Source: Pelagibius sp040217155
Lineage (GTDB): Bacteria > Pseudomonadota > Alphaproteobacteria > Kiloniellales > Kiloniellaceae
Assembly (NCBI GenBank): GCA_040217155.1
Contig: JAVJNS010000032.1
Coordinates: 1-64,000, forward strand
Length of the DNA: 64,000 bases
Direction: 5' to 3'
Part shown: positions 51,983-62,022 of the stretch, piece by piece
Layout: the number at the start of each line of letters is the position of its first letter
How positions within the stretch are numbered: the stretch's first letter is position 1
Translations under genes and position numbers: made by a program
Notes under the pieces: model-generated
What the model was told of the DNA's origin: nothing
The model's database searches: none
The model's input: only the letters and a program-made list of their open reading frames with translations

Positions 51983-53359
51983 CTAGAAAAACTCGAGCTT
52001 CACGGCAAAGAGCTTCTCGACCTTCTTGACCGCATCGGAGCGCGCGAAGATCACCACCAGGTCGTTCGCCCGGGTGATGGTGTCGCCGCGCGGGATGATG
52101 ACCTCGTCGCCGCGGACGATGGCGCCGACGATGACGCCTTCGGGCAGGCGCGCCTCGCGGATCGGTACACCGACCAGGCTGGAGGTTTCCAGCGCCTCGG
52201 CCTCGATGACCTCGCCGAAGTCCTCGCTCAAGGAGTGTACCGAACGGATGCGTCCGCGGCGGACATGCTGCAGGATCTTGGAGACCGTGATGGCGCGCGG
52301 GCTGACCACGGTGTCGATGCCTAGGGTGCCGACCAGGGGACCGTAGGAGGTTTTGTTGATCAGGGTCACCGCCCGCCTGCAGCCATAGCGCTTGGCCAGC
52401 AGAGAGGTCAGGATGTTGACTTCGTCGTCGTTGGAGACAGCGATCACCGTCTCGGCGATGGAGGCATTGGCTTCGTCCAGGATCTCCGTGTCCAGGGCAT
52501 CGCCGTGAATCACCACGGTGCGCTGCAGCGCCTGGGCGACGATTTCGGCACGGCGCTTGTCTACCTCGATCACCTTGAGGTTCACCTGCGGATGGTTCTT
52601 CTCCACCGCCCGCGCCAGGTTGAGGCCGATGTTGCCGCCGCCGACGATGATGACCCGCCGCGCCTCTTTCTCCTCATGGCCGAAGGCGGCCATGGTACGT
52701 GCCAGGTGGCTGGTATCGGCCACCAGATAGACATCATCGCCGGCGCGCATGTCGTCGTCCGGTGTCGGCACGAAGCCCTTGCCATCGCGCGAGATCCCGA
52801 TGATGACGATGTGCAGATCCGGGAACAGCGCCGTGAGCTGACGCAGCGGCGTGTTGATGACCGGCGTGTCCTCGCTGCAATGCAGGCCGATGAGACTGAC
52901 CTTGCCGTCGGCCAGGGGCTGAATATCGAACGCGCCGGGCAGCTGCATGCGCCGTTCGATCGCCCGCGCCACTTCGATTTCCGGCGAGATGATCACGTCG
53001 ATGGGCATGTGGTCGCGGCTGAAGAGGTCCGACCACATTGGTTCCAGGTAGCTCTGATGACGCACGCGGGCAATCTTGGTCGGCACTTCGAAGATCGAGT
53101 GGCAGACCTGGCAGGCCACCATGTTGACCTCGTCCGCGTAGGTCACGGCGATGACCATCTCGGCGTCGGAGGCGCCGGCGCTTTCCAGCACTTCAGGATG
53201 CGAGGCAAAGCCGACCAGACCCTTCACGTCCAGTGAATCGGTGATCTTCTCGATGAGTTCACGCGATTGATCGACGACGGTGACGTCGGCATTCTCGGTC
53301 GACAGATAGCGCGCGATGTTGAACCCGACCTGGCCGGCACCGCAGATAATCACCTTCAT
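51983..53359 (-). CDS. trkA: Trk system potassium uptake protein TrkA
   Basis: The 458-aa peripheral membrane protein has two RCK_N/RCK_C pairs. The first NAD-binding motif is G7-x-G9-x2-G12 (ICGAGQVGFNIARYL), and a second (VGGGNIGLNLARAVEK) is near residue 240. TrkA gates the TrkH/G channel; the channel gene itself is not in the window. It lies 27 bp after ntrX and is probably co-transcribed. Confidence 0.96.
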   Translation of the reverse strand: MKVIICGAGQVGFNIARYLSTENADVTVVDQSRELIEKITDSLDVKGLVGFASHPEVLESAGASDAEMVIAVTYADEVNMVACQVCHSIFEVPTKIARVRHQSYLEPMWSDLFSRDHMPIDVIISPEIEVARAIERRMQLPGAFDIQPLADGKVSLIGLHCSEDTPVINTPLRQLTALFPDLHIVIIGISRDGKGFVPTPDDDMRAGDDVYLVADTSHLARTMAAFGHEEKEARRVIIVGGGNIGLNLARAVEKNHPQVNLKVIEVDKRRAEIVAQALQRTVVIHGDALDTEILDEANASIAETVIAVSNDDEVNILTSLLAKRYGCRRAVTLINKTSYGPLVGTLGIDTVVSPRAITVSKILQHVRRGRIRSVHSLSEDFGEVIEAEALETSSLVGVPIREARLPEGVIVGAIVRGDEVIIPRGDTITRANDLVVIFARSDAVKKVEKLFAVKLEFF

Positions 53360-53386
53360 GGCTCAATTGGCTCCGCGGGCGCTCAT

Positions 53387-54778
53387 TCAGGCGCGTTCAA
53401 CACTGCCAACGCCGAGCGAGCGCAGCTTTCGGTGCAGCGCAGAGCGTTCCATGCCGACAAAGGTGGCGGTGCGGGAAATGTTGCCGCCGAAGCGCATGAC
53501 TTGGGCCTCCAGGTATTTTCTTTCGAAGACTTCGCGCGCCTCGCGCAGCGGCAGGGACATGATCTCCTGCCCCGTCTCCCCCGGCAACGACGTCGGCGAG
53601 GAAGCGCCGATTTCCGGTGGCAGCATGTCGGGGCGTACCGAGTCCTGCTGACCGCCGGGGGCCATGATCAGAACCCACTCGATGACATTGCGCAGCTGGC
53701 GCACATTGCCGGGCCAGTCGTAGGCCCGCAAGGCCGCCAGGGCATCGTCGCTCAACGTGCGTTGCGGCAGGCCGGCGCTTTCGGCGGCACGCTCCATGAA
53801 ATAGGCGACCAGGGACGGGATGTCCTCGCGGCGCTCGCGCAGCGCGGGAACCTCGATCGGCACGACGTTGAGCCGGTAGAAAAGATCTTCGCGGAACTGG
53901 CCCTCGGTGATGCGGGCCGGCAGATCCCGGTTGGTGGCCGCGATCACCCTTACATCGACGGCGATGCGGATATCGCCGCCGACCCGCTGAAATGTCTGCT
54001 CCTGCAGAACGCGTACGATCTTGCCTTGGGTTTCCAAGGGCATGTCGGCCACTTCGTCGAGAAACAGCGTCCCGCTGTGGGCCCGTTCGAAAGTACCGAT
54101 CTTGCCGGTCCCGTCGCCCTCCTCCTGCCCCGGGGCAATGCCGAACAGCTCCGGCTCCAGGCGGTCGGGATGCATGGTGGCGCAGTTGAGCGCCACGAAA
54201 GGGGCCGCCGCACGGTGCGAACAGGCGTGCAGCTGCCGGGCGATGACTTCCTTGCCGGCCCCTGCGGGACCGGTGATCAGCACCCGGCTGCCGGTGGGGG
54301 CGACCTTGCGGATCGCCTGACTCACCTGCTGATACCACTGGGAGGTGCCGATCAGATGTTCGCCCTGCCCGATGCGCAGGCGCAGTTCCTCGTTTTCGCT
54401 GCGCAGCCGCGCCGCTTCGATGGCGCGCTGGACGATCAGCAGCAGACGGTCGGACTTGAACGGCTTTTCGATGAAGTCGTAGGCGCCGAGCTTGATCGCG
54501 TTGACGGCGGTCTCGATGTTGCCATGGCCGGAGATCATGACCACCGGCAGCTGAGGAAAATCCTGTTTGATCTCGCTCAGCATCTCCATGCCGTCGAGTG
54601 CGGAGTTCTGCAGCCAGATGTCCAGGATGACCAATTCAGGCAGCCGTTGGCGCAGCAGGTCCAGGGCCGTGTCGCTATCCCCGGCATCGCGTGTCTCGTA
54701 GCCTTCGTCCTGAAGGACACCTGTAATCAGCAAGCGGATGTCGACCTCGTCGTCGACGATGAGAATTTCGCTACCCAT
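53387..54778 (-). CDS. ntrX: Response regulator NtrX
   Basis: Start ATG 54778; product 463 aa. Receiver domain with phospho-acceptor Asp53 (LVILDIWLQ), AAA+ domain with P-loop GPAGAGKE, and a Fis-type HTH at the end (RTATFVGMERSALHRKLRSL). The sigma-54-contacting GAFTGA loop of NtrC proteins is missing: the region reads FGIAPGQEEGDGTGKIGTF. This absence is known from other alphaproteobacterial NtrX, which therefore may act with sigma-70. It overlaps ntrY by 8 bp. Confidence 0.96.
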   Translation of the reverse strand: MGSEILIVDDEVDIRLLITGVLQDEGYETRDAGDSDTALDLLRQRLPELVILDIWLQNSALDGMEMLSEIKQDFPQLPVVMISGHGNIETAVNAIKLGAYDFIEKPFKSDRLLLIVQRAIEAARLRSENEELRLRIGQGEHLIGTSQWYQQVSQAIRKVAPTGSRVLITGPAGAGKEVIARQLHACSHRAAAPFVALNCATMHPDRLEPELFGIAPGQEEGDGTGKIGTFERAHSGTLFLDEVADMPLETQGKIVRVLQEQTFQRVGGDIRIAVDVRVIAATNRDLPARITEGQFREDLFYRLNVVPIEVPALRERREDIPSLVAYFMERAAESAGLPQRTLSDDALAALRAYDWPGNVRQLRNVIEWVLIMAPGGQQDSVRPDMLPPEIGASSPTSLPGETGQEIMSLPLREAREVFERKYLEAQVMRFGGNISRTATFVGMERSALHRKLRSLGVGSVERA

Positions 54779-57158
54779 GTCCCGCAGCTCTTTCCACTGG
54801 TGACGCCAAGGCGCCGTCCTTGGCCCGGCCGCCACCGCTTTCGACGATTTCTTCACGTAAGGGGAAAACCAAGCTGACGATCGCGCCACCCTCGTCCCGA
54901 TCCCGGAGCAATAGGTTGCCGCCGTGATCTTCCATGATCTTCTTCACAATTGCGAGGCCAAGTCCAGTGCCTCGCTCGCGCGTCGTGACATAGGGTTCCG
55001 TCAGGCGCCCGCGATCGGCTTTGGGGAGGCCTTTTCCGTTATCCGCGATCTCGATCCGGCAGCTTCCGTTCCCGACCCCCACCGAAACGTCGATGGCGCC
55101 GGCCGGCGCGGCATCTCCCTCCAATGCCTGACGCCCTTCGACAGACTCGATCGCGTTCTTGATCAGGTTGGTCAGGGCCTGCACAACCTGTCGGGCATCG
55201 CAAGGCAGCAATATCGTCTCTGCCGGCGCTTCATGGGTGAAGTGCACATCGCTGTGCGCGGTGCGCTGCAGAAACACCGCCTGCTCGACCAGTTTCTTCA
55301 CATCTTCATTGCGGATGTGCGGCGCCGGCATGCGGGCAAAAGACGAGAACTCGTCCACCATGCGCCCGATGTCTCCCACATGGCGTACGATGGTATCCGT
55401 GCAGACTTGGAAGGTTTCCGGGTCGTTGGTGATCTGGCCGACATACTTGCGTTTCAAGCGTTCCGCCGCCAGTTGGATCGGCGTCAGGGGGTTCTTGATC
55501 TCATGCGCGATACGCCGGGCGATATCGGACCAGGCCGCCTTTCTTTGCGCCGCCAGCAGTTGGGTGATTTCGTCGAAGGTGACGACGAAGCCGACGATAT
55601 CGCCGTGCTCCAGTTCCGCCGAGATGCGCACCAGCAAAACCCGCTCCGATCCGCTTGAATCGGGGATGGTAAGCTGCTGTTCGGTCAGCTTTTGCGGGCG
55701 CCTGCGGGCCTCCTCCAGCAGTTCGCCCATGGCCGGCATGACCTCGATCAGAGTCCGCCCGCGCATCGCCTCGGCCGTCTGACCCAGAAATTCGCAGGCC
55801 ATGCGGTTGGGCAGGTTGATGCGGCCGGTCTCGTCGAGCCCGATGACCCCGGCGGAAACGCCGCCCAGGACCGCTTCGATAAACCGGTTGCGGTAGTCAA
55901 GTTGCTCGTTGGCTTCCAGAAGGGCATCCTGCTGCCGCTCCAACTGACCGGTCATTTTGTTGAACGCGCGCGATAGATTGCCGATCTCGTCGCGCCGCGG
56001 CGGACCCTGGACCCGGGCGCGGAGATCGCCCTTGCCGACCCGCTCGGCGGTGGCGATCAGACTGCCTATGGGTCCGGTAAGCTGGTTGGCGAAAGCCAGA
56101 CCGATCCATACCGCCACCAGCAGCAGCAACAACGCCACCACCAGGAAGACGAGGGCGAAGGTGATCTGCAGACTGAACCGGCTGCCCTCCAGATCTTCGT
56201 AACGCTGCACCGCCCAACTGGTGCTCTCCATGTGGCCGAGCACGCGGGAGTCGACCAGGCGTCCGACATAGAGATAGGCATCGGCGACAAAATCGAGGCG
56301 CACCAGGGCGCGGACACGGTCTTCTTCTTCTGAGGTCATGATCGCCATGCCCTCGACGCGGGCGCGCTCGAAGGCCCATTCCGGGATCTCCGGATTGAAG
56401 GCGAGGAGATCGCTGGAGGCGCGCGCCAGCATGCGCCCGGAGGAATCGTAAACGGCCGCCTCGGTCAGGTAGCGCTGATTGGCCTGACGGGTCATGACGT
56501 TGTTGAACAGCGCCGGGTTATAGGCAAGCGCGGGGCCGCCGCGGTTCAGCACCTGGGCGATGGAAAGTGCATCGGTGGCAATCGCCTGCTGATGCTCTTC
56601 GAGATAGGCTGCCGCCACGGCGCGCGAGTTCTTGATGGCGCTGGAAACCCGCTCGCTGAACCAGAACTCGAGTCCAAGGTCGAACATGATAACCGAAAAG
56701 GCCGCGACAAGGATGGTCGGCGCCACCGCCACGACTGAAAACAGCGCCACCAGCCGGCCATGCAGGCGGGACCCCGCCCGGCCCCTCTTGCGCTCGATCC
56801 AAAGAATGGCCAGACGGCGGGTGATCAAGGCCGCAAGACCGAGGATGATCACCAGGTCGGCCAGGAGCAGCAGGAGAATCTGGTCGGTGTTGGCGGCCAC
56901 TGAGAGATTGCCGGTCATGGCGACGAAAGTGGCGATACCGCTGCTGAGGCCGACGACCAGCAGAATCAGAGCCACCGTGCGCTCGAACCTGATGCGCCGC
57001 AGCCACTGTACCAGGCGTGCCACACCGGCTTGCCCCGGACCAAGCGTTTGGCCGGTCAGGTCTTCCGGCGCATTGCCGGACGGTTCCGAGGTCCGATCCG
57101 GCAGAACGCGGCCGCTGGAAGCCGCGGTCGGCTCATCGGTCTGTTGTATATTTGCCAC
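54771..57158 (-). CDS. ntrY: Nitrogen-regulation sensor histidine kinase NtrY
   Basis: The 795-aa membrane kinase has three to four N-terminal hydrophobic segments with a large periplasmic loop, a HAMP domain after ITFALVFLVVALLLLLVAVW, a PAS domain (FIEAVLGGVSAGVIGLDETG), then HisKA with phospho-His552 (RIAHEIKNPLTPIQLAAERL) and HATPase_c (IADNGKGLPK, TTRERGTGLGLAIVKKIMED). It phosphorylates NtrX and may sense redox or nitrogen state. It starts 3 bp after the ntrC stop. Confidence 0.96.
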   Translation of the reverse strand: MANIQQTDEPTAASSGRVLPDRTSEPSGNAPEDLTGQTLGPGQAGVARLVQWLRRIRFERTVALILLVVGLSSGIATFVAMTGNLSVAANTDQILLLLLADLVIILGLAALITRRLAILWIERKRGRAGSRLHGRLVALFSVVAVAPTILVAAFSVIMFDLGLEFWFSERVSSAIKNSRAVAAAYLEEHQQAIATDALSIAQVLNRGGPALAYNPALFNNVMTRQANQRYLTEAAVYDSSGRMLARASSDLLAFNPEIPEWAFERARVEGMAIMTSEEEDRVRALVRLDFVADAYLYVGRLVDSRVLGHMESTSWAVQRYEDLEGSRFSLQITFALVFLVVALLLLLVAVWIGLAFANQLTGPIGSLIATAERVGKGDLRARVQGPPRRDEIGNLSRAFNKMTGQLERQQDALLEANEQLDYRNRFIEAVLGGVSAGVIGLDETGRINLPNRMACEFLGQTAEAMRGRTLIEVMPAMGELLEEARRRPQKLTEQQLTIPDSSGSERVLLVRISAELEHGDIVGFVVTFDEITQLLAAQRKAAWSDIARRIAHEIKNPLTPIQLAAERLKRKYVGQITNDPETFQVCTDTIVRHVGDIGRMVDEFSSFARMPAPHIRNEDVKKLVEQAVFLQRTAHSDVHFTHEAPAETILLPCDARQVVQALTNLIKNAIESVEGRQALEGDAAPAGAIDVSVGVGNGSCRIEIADNGKGLPKADRGRLTEPYVTTRERGTGLGLAIVKKIMEDHGGNLLLRDRDEGGAIVSLVFPLREEIVESGGGRAKDGALASPVERAAGHG

Positions 57159-57161
57159 AGG

Positions 57162-58607
57162 CTATTTAAGGCCGCGAATCACCCGGATGTCCAGTTCCCG
57201 AATCTTTTTGCGCAAAGTATTTCGGTTCAAGCCGAGCAGCTTCGCCGCACGGATCTGATTTCCCCTTGTCGCCGAAAGCGATAGCTCCAGCAAGGGGCGT
57301 TCGATTTCCCGCAGGACACGATCGTAGAGCCCGGAGGCCGGCAGACCGTCCTCATGGGCGGCGAAATAGGCGCGCAGGTGCTGTTCGACGGCGCCGCCCA
57401 GGGATTCGGGCGGTGGCGTCCCGGCCCGAGCCGCCGCCTTGCCTTCGCTGACTTCGTTCTCGATGACGTCGCGGTCGATGGTTTCCTGGCTGTAGAGGAC
57501 AGCAAGCCGGCGCACCAGGTTTTCCAGTTCGCGTACGTTGCCGGGCCATTGATAGGCCTTGAGGGCCGCCATGGCGTCGCCGTCCAGCGACTTGCCGGCC
57601 AGGCCTTCGGCCTGAACCTCGGCGAAGAAATGGCGCACCAGTTCGGGGATGTCCTCGCTGCGCTCGCGCAGCGGCGGCAGGCGGATCGGCACCACGCTGA
57701 GGCGATAGAAAAGATCCTCGCGGAACAGTCCCTGGCGCACCAACTGCCGCAGGTCGCGGTGCGTCGCGGCGACGATGCGCACATCCGCGCGGATCGGCGT
57801 TCGGCCGCCCACGGTGGTGTATTCGCCTTCCTGCAGCACGCGCAGCAACCGGGTCTGCGCCTCCAGCGGCATGTCGCCGATTTCATCGAGGAACAGCGTT
57901 CCGCCGGCGGCCTGCTCGAAGCGGCCCGAGGAGCGCATCGTGGCCCCGGTAAAGGCGCCCTTCTCATGGCCAAAGAGCTCGCTTTCGATCAGCTCCCGCG
58001 GGATCGCCGCCATGTTGACCGCCACGAAGGGGCCGCGCCGGCGCTTGCCATAGTCGTGCAGCGCCCGGGCGGCCAGTTCCTTGCCGGTTCCGGACTCACC
58101 GTAGATCATGACCGTGAGGTCGGTCGGCATGAGCCGTGCCAGGACCCGGTAGATCTCCTGCATCGCCTGCGAACGACCGATCAGCGGCAGTTGCTCTTCG
58201 CTGTCTCCCGGCTCGGCCGTCGGCTTGCCGGCGGGGCCGTTGGGCTCTGACAGCGCGCGATCGACCACCGCGATCAGTTCGCGCAGGTCGAAGGGCTTGG
58301 GCAGGTATTCGAAGGCGCCGCGCTCGGTTGCTTTGACCGCGGTCAGTAGCGTGTTCTGTGCCGACATGACCAGAATGCGCAGGTTTGGCCGCACCTTTTT
58401 GATCCGGGGGATCAGGTCGAGGCCGTTCTCGTCGGGCATGACGACGTCGGTGATGACCAGGTCGCCCTCGCCTTCCTTCACCCACTGCCACAGCGTCGCG
58501 GCGTTGCCGGTGGTCCGCACCACGTGCCCCTGGCGGCCGAGCGCCTGGGTCAGGACCGTTCGAATCGCCCGGTCGTCGTCGGCGATCAGGATGGTCGCGG
58601 CACTCAT
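57162..58607 (-). CDS. ntrC: Nitrogen regulation response regulator NtrC
   Basis: The 481-aa sigma-54 activator has receiver Asp54 (LVITDVVMPDENGLD), Walker A GESGTGKE (170-177), GAFTGA at 217-222, Walker B GGTLFLDEIGDMP and a C-terminal Fis-type HTH (GNQIRAAKLLGLNRNTLRKK). All parts needed for sigma-54 activation are intact. Its start overlaps the ntrB stop by 4 bp (ATGA). It controls nitrogen-limitation genes. Confidence 0.98.
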   Translation of the reverse strand: MSAATILIADDDRAIRTVLTQALGRQGHVVRTTGNAATLWQWVKEGEGDLVITDVVMPDENGLDLIPRIKKVRPNLRILVMSAQNTLLTAVKATERGAFEYLPKPFDLRELIAVVDRALSEPNGPAGKPTAEPGDSEEQLPLIGRSQAMQEIYRVLARLMPTDLTVMIYGESGTGKELAARALHDYGKRRRGPFVAVNMAAIPRELIESELFGHEKGAFTGATMRSSGRFEQAAGGTLFLDEIGDMPLEAQTRLLRVLQEGEYTTVGGRTPIRADVRIVAATHRDLRQLVRQGLFREDLFYRLSVVPIRLPPLRERSEDIPELVRHFFAEVQAEGLAGKSLDGDAMAALKAYQWPGNVRELENLVRRLAVLYSQETIDRDVIENEVSEGKAAARAGTPPPESLGGAVEQHLRAYFAAHEDGLPASGLYDRVLREIERPLLELSLSATRGNQIRAAKLLGLNRNTLRKKIRELDIRVIRGLK

Positions 58608-59773
58608 GCTTCGCTCTCACTGGCGCGGTCGGCGTGACCGTCTTCCGAAGCGGCATCGCCGTCGGCGCGGGGGGCCATGGGCAGCATCAGCCGGAACAGG
58701 GTGCGGCGCGGCGCGCTGTCGAACTCGATGACGCCGCCATGGTCGTCGACGATCTTGGCGACCAGCGCCAGGCCCAATCCGCTGCCGCCCGCCTTGGTGC
58801 TGACGAAGGCATCGAAGAGGTGCGGCTGAATGTCTTCGGCAATGCCGGGCCCGTTGTCCTGGATCGTCACGGTGAGCGGCAGATCGACCCGGCTCTTGCT
58901 GCCCGGAATGGCGAGGCGCACGCCCTGCTGATAGCGCGTCGAGAGAGTAATCTCCCCACCTTCCCCGGGCACCGCCTCGGCGGCGTTCTTCACCAGGTTG
59001 AGGATCGCCTGGATCAGCAGGTCGCGATTGCCGTAGACGGGCGGCAGCGAGGGATCGTAGCTTTCGACGAACTGCACCTGCCGGGCAAAGCCGTTCTCCG
59101 CCAGGCGGCGGACCCGCTCCAACACCACATGGATGTTGACCGGCTCGCGCGCCAGGGGCTGCTTGTCGGAGAACATCTCCATGCGGTCGACCAGGGCGAC
59201 GATGCGGTCGGCCTCTTCGCAGATCAGTTGGGTCAACTGGTGATCGTCCGGGTTGGCGTTCTGCTCCAGCAACTGGGCGGCGCCGCGAATGCCGGACAGC
59301 GGGTTCTTCACTTCGTGGGCCAGCATGGCCGCCATGGCGGTCACCGAGCGCGCGGCATTGCGATGGGTCAACTGGTGATCGATTTTGCGCGCGATGGAGC
59401 GCTCATGCATCGACACCACCACACTGCCGGGGTGGTCATTGAGCGCCGCGGCGTCGATGGAGACGAAGTGCGAGCCGATTTTGGGCCCGGATAGCGTGAC
59501 GCCGAATTCCGAGACCGAGTGGCCGCCGGCGCGGACCTGCCCGATCAACCCAAAGACCGGGCTGTCCTCCGGCAAGACGTCGCCGAGCGGCCGCCCGATC
59601 AGATTGGCGTCGGAGGACGCGAAGAACTGTTCAGCCGCCTGGTTCACATAGGAGATATGGTCGTCGCCTTCGACCACGAAGAGCGGCACCGCCATGGCCG
59701 TGAGGATGGCGCTGGCTCCCGGCGTTCCGTTGCGGGCGGCGCGGCGCGCGAAGATGTCCGAGACCTTCGTCAT
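58604..59773 (-). CDS. ntrB: Nitrogen regulation sensor kinase NtrB
   Basis: The 389-aa soluble kinase has an N-terminal PAS domain (VEGDDHISYVNQAAEQFF), phospho-His153 in MLAHEVKNPLSGIRGAAQLL, and HATPase_c motifs (NLVKNAAEAVPGEGG, DNGPGIAEDI, GGSGLGLALVAKIVDDHGG). It is controlled by PII proteins and phosphorylates NtrC. dusB (nifR3) lies 122 bp upstream, the standard nifR3-ntrBC arrangement. Confidence 0.97.
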   Translation of the reverse strand: MTKVSDIFARRAARNGTPGASAILTAMAVPLFVVEGDDHISYVNQAAEQFFASSDANLIGRPLGDVLPEDSPVFGLIGQVRAGGHSVSEFGVTLSGPKIGSHFVSIDAAALNDHPGSVVVSMHERSIARKIDHQLTHRNAARSVTAMAAMLAHEVKNPLSGIRGAAQLLEQNANPDDHQLTQLICEEADRIVALVDRMEMFSDKQPLAREPVNIHVVLERVRRLAENGFARQVQFVESYDPSLPPVYGNRDLLIQAILNLVKNAAEAVPGEGGEITLSTRYQQGVRLAIPGSKSRVDLPLTVTIQDNGPGIAEDIQPHLFDAFVSTKAGGSGLGLALVAKIVDDHGGVIEFDSAPRRTLFRLMLPMAPRADGDAASEDGHADRASESEA

Positions 59774-59895
59774 TAGAGCATGATCGGTTCATGCGGAGCC
59801 GTCTGCCGGGCGTCCTTGCCCGGTGAGGCGTGCCGCATCTTGACGAATGAGCCGTCCTTGGCCATCAAATCGACTCCAGCTAACCCGGTCATGCT

Positions 59896-60909
59896 TTAGG
59901 CCGCTGCCTTTGCCGGCAAAGCCGGCACGGCCTCGCGGCTGTCCAACGCCCCGATCATGGCCCTCACACGGTCCGGGTCGTCTTCCCGGTTCATCCGGGC
60001 GCGAAACGCCGCCGCGCCGCTGAAGCCCTTGGCGTACCAGCCGAGATGCTTGCGGGCGATGCGCACGCCGTGGCGCCGGCCGTAGAGCGACAGCAGTGCC
60101 TCATAGTGCGCCAGCATGACGTCGATCTTGACGTTCAAGGGCGGCTCCGGCGTCAGGCTGCCGTCGCGCAGGTAGTCGATCACCTGGCGCGGAAACCACG
60201 GGCGGCCATAGGCGCCGCGCCCGATCATCACGCCGTCGGCGCCAGAGCGCGCCAAGGCGGCGGCGGCGTCCTCGACCGTGACGATATCGCCGTTCACGAC
60301 CACCGGCAGGGTGACCGCTTGCTTGACCTCGCGCACGAAGTGCCAGTCCGCCTCGCCGGCATACTTCTGGCAGCGGGTGCGGCCGTGCACGGTAAGCAGC
60401 TTCACGCCGCAGTCCTCGGCGATGCGCGCGACACGCGGGGCGTTGCGGTTCTCCCGGTTCCAGCCGGTGCGCATCTTCACCGTCACCGGCAGGTCCACGG
60501 CCTCGACCACCGCCGCCATGATGCGCCCGGCGAGCCTCTCGTCCTGCATGATCGCCGAGCCGCAGGCCTTGTTGGTGACCTTCTTGGCCGGGCAGCCGAA
60601 GTTGATGTCGATGATGGCGGCGCCGCGGTCGGCATTGAGCTTGGCGGCCTCGGCCATGACCTCGGGGTCGGTGCCGGCGAGCTGCACCGAGAGCGGATAC
60701 TCCGCCGCGCAGTCGCCGGACATCTTGCGCGATTCCTTCACCGACTCCTGCATCTGCCGGATCATGGCGTTGCTGGCGATCATCTCCGAGACCACGAGGC
60801 CGACGCCGAAACGCTTTACCAGGCCACGAAATGCCTGGTCGGTCACCCCGGACATCGGCGCCAGGATCACCGGCGCGTCCAGTTCAAGCTTGCCGATGGC
60901 AATGCCCAT
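59896..60909 (-). CDS. dusB: tRNA-dihydrouridine synthase DusB (NifR3)
   Basis: Start ATG 60909; product 337 aa. The FMN TIM barrel begins LDAPVILAPMSGVTDQAFR; DINFGCPAKKVTNKACGSAI contains the catalytic Cys116; HGRTRCQKYAGEADW and GDIVTVEDAAAAL are typical. It reduces uridine in the tRNA D-loop. An upstream in-frame extension to 61053 is rejected because it lacks homology. It is the first gene of the ntr cluster. Confidence 0.97.
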   Translation of the reverse strand: MGIAIGKLELDAPVILAPMSGVTDQAFRGLVKRFGVGLVVSEMIASNAMIRQMQESVKESRKMSGDCAAEYPLSVQLAGTDPEVMAEAAKLNADRGAAIIDINFGCPAKKVTNKACGSAIMQDERLAGRIMAAVVEAVDLPVTVKMRTGWNRENRNAPRVARIAEDCGVKLLTVHGRTRCQKYAGEADWHFVREVKQAVTLPVVVNGDIVTVEDAAAALARSGADGVMIGRGAYGRPWFPRQVIDYLRDGSLTPEPPLNVKIDVMLAHYEALLSLYGRRHGVRIARKHLGWYAKGFSGAAAFRARMNREDDPDRVRAMIGALDSREAVPALPAKAAA

Positions 60910-61131
60910 CCGCGTTCCTATCAAGTTGCCAAGGCCGAACGAGTAACGGGGAATTGAGCGCCGCCACGAACCGCCGGGCGCGGTGGTGCCGCGTCCGCTG
61001 CTGGTTTCATGGGTACTGGCGTCCAACCCCGTTTCAATCGGCGAATAATGCACAAAGTTTAGGCGCTGTCACGCGGGATAGGCCACCGGATGGGGAACCG
61101 GGCGCCAGTTGCACGAAAACCGGGCAGAGCG

Positions 61132-61932
61132 TCAGGCCAGCAACACGCTGGTGACGAATTTAACGCCGGGATAGGCCAGGGTGAGCAGCAGATAGGCGAC
61201 CAACACGATCCGCGCCGCGCGGCGGCCGCGCAGGCCGCTGCGGTAGTGCAAGAACAGCAGCAGGCCGATCACCGCGAAGGCCGCCACGGAGAGCAGCGTC
61301 TTATGAGAAAGGGTGAAGAACGCACCGGAAGTCACGTAGAGTTCAGAGATTCCCGTGACAATCCCCAGTCCGAGAATGAACTCCGAAGCGGCCAGCAGGC
61401 GGACTTCCAGGCGCTCGGCATCGGCGACCGAGGGCAGCATCCGGGTGAAGGCATTGGGCGTCCGGCGCTTCAGCGCGCGTTCCTGCACGAAAACCGCGGA
61501 GCTGGCCACCGCCGCGATGGTGCACAGACCGTAGGTGGCAACCGAAACGGCGATGTGGGCCATCAGCCAGCCGTCCGGCGACGCCAGCAGCGGGCCGGCC
61601 GCGCTGAGCGGGCCCAGTCCGGTCGCCAGGGCGCCCAGGACCAGAAGGTAGGGCAGCAGCAGTGGCGCCAGGCGCGCCGCCTCGCGGACCAGCATCACGA
61701 GCAGGCCGAACAGCCCCAGCGCCACCGCCACGGCGAGCCACAGCGTTGCCGAGAGCCCGGTCTGCCATTGCGCGCCGAGGGAGACGATGCTGAGCGCCGC
61801 GGAGCCCGCCAGGGCGGCGCCGAGCAGCAGCCAGAACAGGGCATCGGCGCGCGCCGCGTGCCGCATGAAGGGCAGCAGTGTGGCGGGCAGCAGCGCGGCC
61901 AGGGCCGAGAGCGACAAAACCATGCTATTCAT
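61132..61932 (-). CDS. Cytochrome c assembly-type membrane protein (YpjD/CcsA-like)
   Basis: The 266-aa protein has eight hydrophobic segments and the CcsA-family landmarks AHIAVSVATYGLCTIAAVAS and GIVTGISELYVTSGAFFTLS; the tryptophan-rich WWD motif of true CcsA/CcmF haem-handling proteins is not evident. The related YpjD/CorE proteins occur next to ffh or other genes and their function is unclear. It is divergent from ispDF with a 90-bp gap. Confidence 0.85.
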   Translation of the reverse strand: MNSMVLSLSALAALLPATLLPFMRHAARADALFWLLLGAALAGSAALSIVSLGAQWQTGLSATLWLAVAVALGLFGLLVMLVREAARLAPLLLPYLLVLGALATGLGPLSAAGPLLASPDGWLMAHIAVSVATYGLCTIAAVASSAVFVQERALKRRTPNAFTRMLPSVADAERLEVRLLAASEFILGLGIVTGISELYVTSGAFFTLSHKTLLSVAAFAVIGLLLFLHYRSGLRGRRAARIVLVAYLLLTLAYPGVKFVTSVLLA

Positions 61933-62022
61933 GGCCCCTATATATCACCTCTTGGCCGCGCCACCAGGGGGCACTAGGTTCAGCGCGACAGCACCACAGC
62001 ACGAAACGCGGAGTCCCGCAGA

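Noticed and set aside
53267..54877. 536-codon plus-strand frame opposite ntrX/trkA
   Set aside because: Antisense of ntrX, which shows receiver, AAA+ and HTH motifs.
59774..59895. Short gene or dispersed repeat between ntrB and dusB
   Set aside because: AGAGCATGATCGGTTCATGC-like sequence recalls an alphaproteobacterial intergenic repeat, but the partner arm is incomplete and no reading frame is convincing.
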